Origin: an uncultured Collinsella sp.
Lineage (GTDB): Bacteria; Actinomycetota; Coriobacteriia; Coriobacteriales; Coriobacteriaceae
Direction: 5' to 3'
NCBI GenBank assembly: GCA_902489965.1
Contig: CABUCA010000047.1
Span: forward strand, 1-15,388
DNA: 15,388 nucleotides
A program made the translations under genes and the position numbers. The notes under the pieces are model-generated. The model was not told where the DNA came from. It made no database searches and saw only the letters and a program-made list of their open reading frames with translations. Below are positions 6,989-13,396 of this stretch, piece after piece (the first letter of the stretch is position 1; each line of letters opens with the position of its first letter).

Positions 6989-8146
6989 GTGGCACCAATT
7001 AGAATGCCGGAAGCCGTCATCGGGCTCGATGTCGGGAAATCGTCCCACTGGGCATGCGTCGCGACTCGAGATGGCGAGGTGCTGTTGAGCACCCCCGTCG
7101 CGAACAGGGAGGACGACCTGGACTCGCTGTTCGGCCGCTTCCCCGATGCGCTCGTGGTCGTCGACCAGTCGCGCAACATAGGCGCCCTCGCGCTCGCCCG
7201 CGCCAGGGCGGCCGGGATGTCGGCGGCGTACCTGCCGGGACTCGCGGCGCACGGGGCCGCCAGGCTCTTCGCCGGCGACGCCAAGACCGACGAGCGAGAC
7301 GCGATGGTCATCGCGAAGACGGCGCTTGGCATCCCCGACGCGCTCCTGCCGGTCGGAGACCCGGGTCCGACGATTGCGGCGGCGAGGGCGCTGGCCGCCC
7401 AGAGGAACTTTCTGACCTGCGAGAACACTAGGAATAAGAACCGGCTGCGCAGCATCCTGCTGGAATCGTGCCCCGCCTTCGAGACACTGGTCGACCTGTC
7501 CGACGGGCCCCAGCTGAGGCTCATGGCATCCCTCGGCGGGGCCTGGTCGGTAGCCGACGCCGGGCCCCGCAGGGCGGCGGCGCTCACGCGTGGGGCGGCG
7601 CGCGGTAAGATCGAGGCCCTCGTCCGCTCGACAACCTCCTCGACAAGGCCGGATGCGTCGGTCGTCGCCGCCGAGGACCGGGCGGTGAAACTGCTCGCGC
7701 GCAGGATATCCGAGAACTCGGCGGAGATCGAGGCGATCACGGCGGAGATCTCCGCCCTGCTCGAGGGCGACGATACCTACCGATGCCTCCTGACGGTGCC
7801 GGGCATCGGGCCCAAAACCGCTTCCGAGCTTGCGATCTCCATCGACATCGAAGACTTCCCCAGTCACGACAGGCTCGCGTCGTACTGCGGCCTGGCGCCG
7901 CGCAACCGCCAGTCGGGAACCTCGATCTCCTCGGTGACGGCATCGCGCCAAGGCAACAAGAGGCTGAAGAACCTGCTCATATTCTCATGTAACTGCCTTA
8001 CCCGGACAGAGGGGAGATGGGGCGACTACTACACCAGGTGCCGGGAGCGGGGCATGTCGCACGGCAAGGCGCTCAAGGCGCTGGCGCGAAAGAGACTGAA
8101 GGTCATCTACGCGGTCATGCGAGACAGGGTGCCTTACGCAGCCTAG
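6989..8146 (+). CDS. IS110-family transposase (RNA-guided recombinase)
   Basis: A 385-residue transposase. The N-terminal RuvC-like DEDD domain shows GLDVGKSSH (D14), VVVDQ (D59, where many relatives have Glu), and KTDERDAMVIAKTA (D101, D104). A coiled helical linker spans about residues 180-260. The C-terminal Transposase_20 domain has VPGIGPKTASELA, SYCGLAPRNRQSGTSIS with candidate nucleophilic Ser309 (or Ser312), and QGNKRLKNLL. All expected blocks are present and the frame is intact, so it may be active. GTG at 6989 is chosen because GGAGG lies 8 bases upstream; the in-frame TTG at 6974 lies inside that hairpin. Base composition is more GC-rich than neighbouring genes, fitting transfer. 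Confidence 0.93.
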   Translation: MAPIRMPEAVIGLDVGKSSHWACVATRDGEVLLSTPVANREDDLDSLFGRFPDALVVVDQSRNIGALALARARAAGMSAAYLPGLAAHGAARLFAGDAKTDERDAMVIAKTALGIPDALLPVGDPGPTIAAARALAAQRNFLTCENTRNKNRLRSILLESCPAFETLVDLSDGPQLRLMASLGGAWSVADAGPRRAAALTRGAARGKIEALVRSTTSSTRPDASVVAAEDRAVKLLARRISENSAEIEAITAEISALLEGDDTYRCLLTVPGIGPKTASELAISIDIEDFPSHDRLASYCGLAPRNRQSGTSISSVTASRQGNKRLKNLLIFSCNCLTRTEGRWGDYYTRCRERGMSHGKALKALARKRLKVIYAVMRDRVPYAA

Positions 8147-8235
8147 CCGAAACGCACCGAGCAGACTGAAGCCCACCGGCCTAATGGCTTGGCGTCAGCA
8201 TGCCGCGATTCGGTCGCACGGAGAGCATTTCCCAG

Positions 8236-8241
8236 TTGACA
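8236..8241 (+). promoter_or_regulatory. Outward TTGACA near the IS110 right end
   Basis: A consensus -35 box lies close to the expected right end. In several IS110-family elements a -35 box in the right end joins a -10 box in the left end when the IS circularises, making a strong junction promoter. The left-end -10 partner cannot be fixed here. Confidence 0.45.
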
Positions 8242-8270
8242 AAACTATAGGAACACCCCCCGCGGACCGT

Positions 8271-8434
8271 CCGCCACGAAACCGGCCCATCTACTACGTT
8301 TGGACGGCATCCCCCGACCACGCCGTTATGAGTAAAAATAAAACCGCAGGTAGACGGCCTGCGGTTTTCGCGAAATACGGGGTATGGTCGAGGGGTCGGG
8401 GTTAAACGTAGTAGATGGGCCGGTTTCGTGGCGG
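8271..8434. repeat. 164-bp palindromic element with 31-bp perfect inverted repeats
   Basis: Bases 8271-8301 are the exact reverse complement of 8404-8434 (31 of 31). The 102-base interior carries a second, central hairpin with T-rich tails. It has no coding capacity of note and resembles a MITE or large REP-like element. It starts about 13-30 bases from the IS110 right end. No target duplication is obvious. Confidence 0.85.
8336..8372. terminator. Central bidirectional-looking terminator of the palindromic element
   Basis: AAAACCGCAGG (8340-8350, first base T on the plus strand read) pairs with CCTGCGGTTTT (8358-8368) around a 7-base loop. On the minus strand it is followed by TTTTATTTTT, and on the plus strand the stem itself ends in TTTT. 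It would stop leftward transcripts of the gene that ends at 8487. Confidence 0.65.
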
Positions 8435-8486
8435 CGGCATCGCAGGCAGCCGACCGAGGGCGCCCGGAAGTGGGCAGGGCACCCGC

Positions 8487-9644
8487 CTAACGACCGATTT
8501 CCTGCCAATTGCATAGGACGTTGGCTCGCAACTCCATTTCGGCTGTCTTTTGAGCTTTAGTTTTGCACCTATAGCGCAATTCCAGGCGCGAGCAAAGACT
8601 TCGCACTATCGCATCAAGCTGCTCGGTATCGTTAAGCATGTCGTGCGTAACCAGGAAGACGTCATACCCCATACTTTGCAGTGCCGTCATACGCTTGGCG
8701 TCGTGGTCGAGCACGGCTCCCGATCCGTGGATGACCTCTCCTTGAAGCTCCACGATTCCTGCCTTCATTATGTTTGGGTTAACAATCACGATGTCCCCGT
8801 AGCAGGCTTTTTGCCCCGCAATGCTCTGTGCCGATGCAGTAAGCGGTGTAAAGTCATTGACATATACATGCCTAAAGCCGGCGCCACCACGGGAGCGAGG
8901 AAGCGACAACAATAGAATTCCAGCAACTTCAAGCGGAGACGCTGCTACACCCGTTACCATCTGCGCGGCTTTGTAGAATTTAGCACCCCACTTGCGGCTT
9001 TTCATCTTCGTGGCGTACTCATGAAGCTCGTTTAATTCGATGAGTGGCTTCCTCATCCAGAGCGAGGTACCTTTGAGTTTCGTGACTTCCTTAGTCGTCT
9101 TTTGCTTGTTTGACCCTTTTGTATTTACTTGTTCTTTGACTTTCACGCGTGCATAAACGCGTTTCCACTGCGCTTCATCCTGGTTTTCATCGAATTCAAA
9201 GAGGGACTCGGTGGTGTTATCTCCTGCGGTGTCTTCGGCTTTGCCAAGCTCTGCTTCGGCTACGGCGGTTGGCTCAAAGACCGAGAACCACCCGCAGAAT
9301 TCGAACATCGCAAGGACGAGATCGGTTGGAGATACAAAACGAGCTAGGGTAAATAACGTCGCAAGTGGATTAGTTACTCTAAAGCCCATCGCGGTTTCTA
9401 GCGTATTGCCCGCCCCCGAAGCATCTTTGCAATGGATTGTTGCTCGTAATCCCGAATGGTAGTTAACGCCACCGGGCGCCGTCGTGGTGACTATCGGCGT
9501 CTTGAGCACATCGATTGTGAAGGGCGATCGAGCTAGGGCAAGCCAGCCGTCCTCGGAACTTGGGAGGCGCGGGTAGAGGCCGCGGACCTGGGGCGGGCAG
9601 CGCCAGTAGCGGAATGCGGTGTTTGCGCAGACAATCTCGTCCAT
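8487..9644 (-). CDS. Unknown protein: AbiEi-like N-terminal region plus restriction-endonuclease-like C-terminus
   Basis: A 385-residue protein I cannot name. Residues 1-120 (TAFRYWRCPPQVRGLYPRLP, then LATLFTLARFVSPTDLVLAM) resemble AbiEi-type/DUF559-linked proteins of Actinobacteria. A polar linker at about 130-190 is rich in Glu, Lys and Thr. The C-terminal part has a PD-(D/E)XK-like order: YGDIVIVNP (D284), GIVELQGEVIHG (E299, Q301, His306), then DHDAKRMTALQSMGYDVFLVT (313-333). The usual catalytic Lys is Gln in ELQ, so nuclease activity is uncertain. The ATG at 9644 has GGGGAGG 6 bases upstream, a very strong site. It stands alone. A role in defence or toxin control is inference only. Confidence 0.75.
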   Translation of the reverse strand: MDEIVCANTAFRYWRCPPQVRGLYPRLPSSEDGWLALARSPFTIDVLKTPIVTTTAPGGVNYHSGLRATIHCKDASGAGNTLETAMGFRVTNPLATLFTLARFVSPTDLVLAMFEFCGWFSVFEPTAVAEAELGKAEDTAGDNTTESLFEFDENQDEAQWKRVYARVKVKEQVNTKGSNKQKTTKEVTKLKGTSLWMRKPLIELNELHEYATKMKSRKWGAKFYKAAQMVTGVAASPLEVAGILLLSLPRSRGGAGFRHVYVNDFTPLTASAQSIAGQKACYGDIVIVNPNIMKAGIVELQGEVIHGSGAVLDHDAKRMTALQSMGYDVFLVTHDMLNDTEQLDAIVRSLCSRLELRYRCKTKAQKTAEMELRANVLCNWQEIGR

Positions 9645-9960
9645 ATGGGCCTCCCCTGGTTTCGGCCGCGAGCCGTTTGGAATGTGAGCGAGGCCGATTA
9701 TCTATTTGGCCATCATGCGGGTAAGTACCGGAAGCTGACCAAACACTGACCAAGAGATGGACGATATATGTCGAAAGCTGGCGCGAATGGCGAAACGCGC
9801 AGGTAGTGATGCTGCTTGTTGGGTCCCTGTCTCCACAATTCTTATTGTCATATACAAGGTTGAACAGGGAAAATACTAAATTCGCGATTTAAAAATGAGC
9901 AAGAAGGCAGCAAAAGAACCGCAGGTAGGCTATGTCGTTTTAGAAAAGTTTGATTTGTTT
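9645..9960. other. Intergenic region upstream of the nuclease-like gene
   Basis: No gene supported. It must hold the promoter of the leftward gene at 9644, includes a pair of direct octamers (9735-9753), and becomes A+T-rich from about 9830. A 40-codon plus-strand frame from an ATG at 9895 has no ribosome site and ends in the tRNA terminator. Confidence 0.5.
9735..9753. repeat. Direct octamers CTGACCAA one helical turn apart
   Basis: CTGACCAA occurs at 9735-9742 and 9746-9753, an 11-base phase on the same face of the helix, about 90 bases upstream of the leftward start at 9644. This is an operator-like layout; no protein is known to bind it. Confidence 0.4.
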
Positions 9961-9993
9961 TTGGTGTCAGTTTTGGTGTCACCCTTGGTGTCA
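9961..9993. repeat. Three TTGGTGTCA repeats with exact 12-base period beside tRNA-Val
   Basis: TTGGTGTCA occurs at 9961-9969, 9973-9981 and 9985-9993. It ends at the tRNA-Val terminator. Such repeats could be integrase arm sites, or the low-complexity 3' end of a lost tRNA-targeting integrase gene. Confidence 0.6.
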
Positions 9994-10025
9994 AAAAGAA
10001 AAAGGCCAGAGGTTTAAGACCTCTG
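9993..10025 (-). terminator. Terminator of tRNA-Val
   Basis: CAGAGGT (10007-10013) and ACCTCTG (10019-10025) form a 7-bp stem with a 5-base loop; the minus strand continues into GGCCTTTTTCTTTTTGA. It lies 14 bases past the tRNA 3' end. Confidence 0.8.
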
Positions 10026-10039
10026 ACCTGCGCTTTTGA

Positions 10040-10114
10040 TGGTGGGCGATACAAGATTCGAACTTGTGACCCCATCCGTGTGAAGGATATGCTCTACCCC
10101 TGAGCCAATCGCCC
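10040..10114 (-). tRNA. tRNA-Val (anticodon CAC)
   Basis: The minus strand gives a full cloverleaf: acceptor GGGCGAT/ATCGCCC, D-arm GCTC/GAGC, anticodon stem TATCC/GGATG with loop TTCACAC (anticodon CAC, reading GTG), T-arm ACAAG-TTCGAAT-CTTGT, discriminator A and encoded CCA. Confidence 0.96.
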
Positions 10115-10134
10115 GTCGCCTTTCGGCAAAAGAG

Positions 10135-10164
10135 ATACTAACATAGCCGCGCGTGGTTTACCAA
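10135..10164 (-). promoter_or_regulatory. Probable promoter of tRNA-Val
   Basis: On the minus strand TTGGTA (10159-10164) and TAGTAT (10135-10140) are 18 bases apart, upstream of the tRNA 5' end by about 20 bases. Both boxes match the consensus at four positions. Confidence 0.45.
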
Positions 10165-10252
10165 GAACTTTTTGCCCTCGATTTTAAATTCGTGGTCGCA
10201 AGCAAAGCCAACGTAGGCAGACCACTCAGCAAACCTGCAGCTAATCCCCCAT

Positions 10253-11041
10253 TTATCGCTTAATCCACGAAGTCTCGGGGCGGCAGATGAGTCGCGCGTT
10301 GTTGTAAGCCATGTCGAGCGTGAGGCAGGTGCGCGCGGCGTAGAAGCCGTCTTCGCGCTGGATGGTCAGCGCCAGTTCGGGTTTGTCGCCGGTTAGGCAC
10401 AGCGGTAGCAACAGCTGGATTCGACCGCCGTAAAACTGCGGCACCGCGAGCGTGTAGTTGGCGGCGGCGCGTCGGGCGGCCTCGACGACGGCGCCCTCGA
10501 AGGCGCGGCGCAGCAGCAGCGAGTTGTCCTCCCCCATCAGGCTGGCGGGAATTCGCGTGAGGTTCTCCTCGTCGCCCAAAATGTGATCGATGTTGGAGCG
10601 GATGGACAGGCGGTAGTCAAAGACCAGTTCGGAGGGATCCTCGGCAAAGTGCACGCGGCACGGCAGGTACTCAAACGAGACCAGCATGGGATCGCTTTCC
10701 TTAAAGAAGCCCTTCAAAAACCAACGCTGGCGCGCGTCGGGCTTGGTGTTGGGCTCAAACAGGCCGTAGATGGTCTCGTAGCGGCGCGTGTACAGACCGG
10801 TGTTGAACAGGCAGCGGTCGTCGTCGAACACCAATGGCAAGTTGGACGGCGCGGTTTGGTCCACATCGCGCTCGGTCAGAAACACAGCGCGACTAAACGA
10901 GAAGGACAGGTAGTTTTTGAGGATACGGTTGCCGTGGCCCCAGTCCTCGGGATCGGCGAGGTCGGCCAGACGGTCATAGCAAGGTTCGGGGCAAAATGCA
11001 AAGTCGTATACATTGCTGCACAGGGTGCTGGGGATCTCCAT
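10253..11041 (-). CDS. DUF3825 domain-containing protein
   Basis: A 262-residue protein whose whole length fits the DUF3825 domain, of unknown function. Landmarks are VYDFAFCPEPCYDRLADLA (residues 11-29), ILKNYLSFSFSR (40-51), FNTGLYTRRYETIYGLF (79-95), YRLSIRSNIDHILGDEENLTR (143-163), and the conserved tail LAVPQFYGGRIQLLLPLCL followed by LTLDMAYNNARLICRPETSW. In other bacteria this domain is often fused to RNA- or DNA-binding modules; here it stands alone. It follows the Doc-type gene by 45 bases in the same direction, so it may be the last gene of that operon, although a TAGAAT near 11087 could give it its own promoter. The ATG at 11041 has only a weak ribosome site. Confidence 0.85.
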   Translation of the reverse strand: MEIPSTLCSNVYDFAFCPEPCYDRLADLADPEDWGHGNRILKNYLSFSFSRAVFLTERDVDQTAPSNLPLVFDDDRCLFNTGLYTRRYETIYGLFEPNTKPDARQRWFLKGFFKESDPMLVSFEYLPCRVHFAEDPSELVFDYRLSIRSNIDHILGDEENLTRIPASLMGEDNSLLLRRAFEGAVVEAARRAAANYTLAVPQFYGGRIQLLLPLCLTGDKPELALTIQREDGFYAARTCLTLDMAYNNARLICRPETSWIKR

Positions 11042-11086
11042 GTGGCGTCCAATCCATTAAAAAGCCGGCGTGCGAATGGTTAGATT

Positions 11087-11602
11087 CTATACGTGCGACG
11101 CGCTATGGGGACGCACAACGCAATTGTGCCGGAACTCGTCGGCGAGTACGGCGCGAGTGCGAGTGCCAGAAACGAGGTCCTGGATCCAGGCGTAGTACCG
11201 GTTGTCCTTGGGCTCGGGGGCATCGGAAAGCACGACCGGAACGCCGGCGAGCCTAAGGACGGACAGCGCAAAGACAAGGCTGGTGCGCTTGTTGCCGTCC
11301 TCGAAGATGTGGTCCTTGACCATGTGCTCGGCCATGTAGGTGACCTGGTCAAAGATGTCCGTGAATCGATCGGCCGGCGATTGGCCGAATATCGTGCAGA
11401 ACGCACCCGAAAGTACGGACTCGACGCGCCCAAGCTCGAGCGCAGCCCGATCGCCTGTGGCGTCGGTCGTATAGCGGCGCCCGACCGTCATCAGTGTGCT
11501 GTGTAGACGCATCACGGCCGCGGCCATGGCCTTGAGCGATCCGGCATCGTCGAGCACGAGCGGCACAAAAGGATCCGCGCACCGCGGTGCGACCGCCATC
11601 AT
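11087..11602 (-). CDS. doc: Doc/Fic-family toxin
   Basis: A 171-residue Fic-fold protein. The active loop reads HMVKDHIFEDGNKRTSLVF, giving HIFEDGNKR at residues 98-106 (His98, Asp102, Asn104, Lys105, Arg106). The Lys where AMP-transferring Fic proteins have Gly (NGR) marks the Doc type; Doc of phage P1 phosphorylates elongation factor Tu and stops translation. The start overlaps the stop of the preceding small gene (ATGATG over TGA), and GGAG lies 5 bases upstream, so the two are translationally coupled in antitoxin-toxin order. The C-terminal 40 residues are less conserved. The enzyme class is firm; the target is inferred from family knowledge. Confidence 0.88.
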   Translation of the reverse strand: MMAVAPRCADPFVPLVLDDAGSLKAMAAAVMRLHSTLMTVGRRYTTDATGDRAALELGRVESVLSGAFCTIFGQSPADRFTDIFDQVTYMAEHMVKDHIFEDGNKRTSLVFALSVLRLAGVPVVLSDAPEPKDNRYYAWIQDLVSGTRTRAVLADEFRHNCVVRPHSASHV

Positions 11603-11784
11603 GAGTTCTCCAACAGCCTGAGCGCATTGGGCATGTCCGCGATGGTCAGCCGAACGGCCTCGTCGATCGACGGGCCGCCATCGAGCGAAATAGGCAATGT
11701 GAAATTTGCATCGCGCACAATTGGAGGATCTTCCTGGGCAACACGACCAGTGCCGTCGTCAAGTTGGGCATTACTCCAAAGCAT
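11599..11784 (-). CDS. Small antitoxin candidate paired with the Doc-type toxin
   Basis: A 61-residue acidic protein ending in LRLLENS. It matches no family I can name and is not an obvious Phd, but its place is that of a Doc antitoxin: directly before the toxin, with a 4-base overlap of its stop and the toxin start. Its ribosome site is near-perfect (AAAGGAGG 6 bases before the ATG at 11784), stronger than that of the toxin, as expected when antitoxin must be made in excess. It starts 11 bases after the XRE gene ends, so it belongs to the same transcript. The central part (SIDEAVRLTIADMPNALRLL) is predicted helical. Confidence 0.7.
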   Translation of the reverse strand: MLWSNAQLDDGTGRVAQEDPPIVRDANFTLPISLDGGPSIDEAVRLTIADMPNALRLLENS

Positions 11785-11795
11785 GTATGCCTCCT

Positions 11796-12485
11796 TTATG
11801 GCTTTACATATGGAATTGACTGCGAATCGTACTCCAGAACAATCGGTTGCCAGACGAGGTCTTCGATGGCGCAGTTTAGGGTGTTTGCGAGCGCCAATGC
11901 CGAGGAGACCGAGGCGCGGCGCAGGTCAAGTTGGTTCTGCTCGTAGAGCTGTATGGCGCGAAGTTTAACCCCCGATTGGGCTGCGAGCTGTTTTTGTGTC
12001 AGGCCGGCCGCCTTACGCGCTGCCTTGAGGCTCTTTTTACCTACCTGGGCTTTGTTCCATTTGTCGATGACAATCCCGGCGAATTTGTCTTCGGAGGCCT
12101 CGTGGAGTGGATGGTACGAGCCGATTATCCAATCAAGCGGGGCGATTTCGAATAGGTCGCTAAAGCCCAAGCTGCTTGTCCATTGCGTATAGGCCAAAAC
12201 CCAACCCGCCCAGTATTGCGGGGAACGGTCGAATGGATAGCTCTCCCTGCATTCGACGGGTTTTAGCCCCGCATGGGCGATAATTTCGCGCGCGAGTTCG
12301 TCGCCCGACATGCCGCAGACAACACGCGGCGCGCCACGTTCAAACTGTTTCATCTCGAGAGAGTTCGAAAGGATTGCTGTCAGTTCGGCCGGATTCAAGC
12401 CCTGGTCACAGAGGGCAAAATCGATTGCCTCGCCCAGTGTTCTCATGGCGTCCTCGAGATACATCTCACTATAAGCGTAGGCCAT
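11796..12485 (-). CDS. XRE-family antitoxin/regulator with an N-terminal toxin-partner domain
   Basis: A 229-residue two-part protein. Residues 1-145 (IDFALCDQGLNPAEL, GMSGDELAREIIAHAG, YWAGWVLAYTQWTSSLGFSDL, HPLHEASEDKF) match a domain that I recall as the usual partner encoded next to DUF3990 proteins. Residues 152-212 form a Cro/C1-type helix-turn-helix (LKAARKAAGLTQKQLAAQSG, then VKLRAIQLYEQNQLDLRRAS). It overlaps the end of the DUF3990 gene by 17 bases, so the two are co-translated in toxin-antitoxin order. A DNA-binding C-terminus plus a perfect palindrome just upstream of the operon suggests autoregulation. AGGGG lies about 10 bases before the ATG. Confidence 0.85.
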   Translation of the reverse strand: MAYAYSEMYLEDAMRTLGEAIDFALCDQGLNPAELTAILSNSLEMKQFERGAPRVVCGMSGDELAREIIAHAGLKPVECRESYPFDRSPQYWAGWVLAYTQWTSSLGFSDLFEIAPLDWIIGSYHPLHEASEDKFAGIVIDKWNKAQVGKKSLKAARKAAGLTQKQLAAQSGVKLRAIQLYEQNQLDLRRASVSSALALANTLNCAIEDLVWQPIVLEYDSQSIPYVKP

Positions 12486-13134
12486 CTGCAGTCATCCCCT
12501 CTCGAACGATGTCGACGATACGGATTCCCTCAAACGGATTCTCGGCAAGTAGCTCCCGATACTGTGCCCTTGCCGCTTCATCTCGCTCCTTGGCCAATGG
12601 ACCATACAGAGCTTGCGGCGCACGTTCAAATCCAGCAAAACGAATGTTCTTAAACGCGCGCTCGCTTTTGAGCACGATCTGCTCCCCTAGGTTGCCGAGC
12701 TTCATGGCACGACCCAACTGTTCGACAGTGATTGTATTGTTTACAAACGCCCTGGCATAGCTAAAGTACGAGTTGTCCGCGCGCCATCCCCTAATCACGT
12801 CGCAAGCGTCAGTGTCAGGTAGAAAGTGATCGTGGAGATATTTGCACGCCCCCACGGCGATAGCGGTGTCCTTGCGAAAAGAACGATGCTCTACGAGCAA
12901 CGCTATCCAATGCAGAACTGAGTAATGCGGCGATAGCAAGTCGAGCACCTTGAGGTCTGCCATATCGAGTTCGTATCGATTTGCGAAGCCATCGGCATCT
13001 CCCGAACACGCCCATTCCCTTGCAAGGTCGATACTCTCTGTGCAATAGAATCCCAGCCCATAATCGTTATGGGCTTTTCCCAAGCCAAACTGGGGAACCT
13101 CAACAATCTTCCGAGAACCATGCCACAGTTCCAT
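12469..13134 (-). CDS. DUF3990 family protein, probable ADP-ribosyltransferase-like toxin
   Basis: A 221-residue protein with the DUF3990 hallmarks: MELWHGS (residues 1-7), HNDYGLGFYCTESIDLAREWA (22-42), VIRGWRADNSYFSYARAF (113-130), and GEQIVLKSERAF (150-161). The pattern of His in LWHGS, Tyr-Gly-x-Gly-Phe-Tyr, and a Gln/Glu before VLKS recalls the H-Y-[EQ] core of ADP-ribosyltransferases, and DUF3990 is grouped with that superfamily. Transfer of ADP-ribose to a cell target is therefore the likely toxic activity, not shown here. It is the first gene of the operon; AAGGAGG lies 5 bases before the ATG and is butted against the palindromic operator. Confidence 0.82.
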   Translation of the reverse strand: MELWHGSRKIVEVPQFGLGKAHNDYGLGFYCTESIDLAREWACSGDADGFANRYELDMADLKVLDLLSPHYSVLHWIALLVEHRSFRKDTAIAVGACKYLHDHFLPDTDACDVIRGWRADNSYFSYARAFVNNTITVEQLGRAMKLGNLGEQIVLKSERAFKNIRFAGFERAPQALYGPLAKERDEAARAQYRELLAENPFEGIRIVDIVREGMTADGLRL

Positions 13135-13146
13135 GCGAGCCTCCTT

Positions 13147-13199
13147 ACGGGTATCGCTCTAACGATAGCTTAACATACTATCGTTAGAGCGATACCCGT
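13147..13199. promoter_or_regulatory. 22-bp perfect palindrome (operator) before the toxin operon
   Basis: Bases 13147-13168 are the exact reverse complement of 13178-13199, with a 9-base centre. Each arm is itself near-palindromic with TATCG and CGATA six bases apart, giving two operator-like half units. The only plausible -10 (TATGTT on the minus strand, 13172-13177) is in the centre. The arm proximal to the gene touches the AAGGAGG of the DUF3990 gene. This layout fits cooperative binding by the XRE protein, or a leader hairpin if transcription starts upstream. Confidence 0.85.
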
Positions 13200-13257
13200 T
13201 TATGAAAAGCAATCGTCGGCTCTATTCCAGTCTCCACAGCAGGCTCGATATCGCATG

Positions 13258-13298
13258 AAAAAAGAGACACCTCCAACCAGAGCGATCGGAGGCGTCTT
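13258..13298 (-). terminator. Terminator of the candidate small RNA
   Basis: A 10-bp stem (13265-13274 with 13288-13297, one G-U pair in the minus-strand RNA) and 13-base loop is followed by CTTTTTT on the minus strand (13258-13264). Confidence 0.75.
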
Positions 13299-13396
13299 CT
13301 CAGCGAGCGTTGTTTTGATTGCGTTGGTCGTGCCCTGCGACCAAGATCTTCTCGGTAGGCTTTCTTTTGATTCCGTTGGTCGCGCCTTACGACCAA
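13293..13396 (-). repeat. Two tandem 52-bp imperfect repeats
   Basis: Units 13293-13344 and 13345-13396 share TTCTC, TTTTGATT, CGTTGGTCG, GCC and CGACCAA in the same order and spacing on the plus strand. Each ends in the same 7-bp hairpin. Confidence 0.8.

Larger units (their letters stand above)
6735..8258 (+). mobile_element. IS110-family insertion sequence (ends approximate)
   Basis: An intact DEDD-type transposase gene is flanked by a long structured noncoding left end and a short right end with TTGACA at 8236. IS110 elements lack terminal inverted repeats, so exact ends cannot be fixed without an empty-site comparison; the left end could be as far left as about 6467, and the right end lies between 8241 and the inverted-repeat element starting at 8271. 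Confidence 0.7.

Noticed and set aside
8184..8405. 73-codon plus-strand frame through the palindromic element
   Set aside because: Reads through the 31-bp arm and the terminator hairpin; no ribosome site.
9895..10017. 40-codon plus-strand frame starting MSKKAAKEPQ
   Set aside because: No ribosome site and it runs into the stem of the tRNA-Val terminator.
13293..13396. Minimal CRISPR array (two hairpin repeats with a ~20-base spacer)
   Set aside because: Only two imperfect copies, no cas genes, and similarity runs across the whole 52-base unit rather than only a repeat core.
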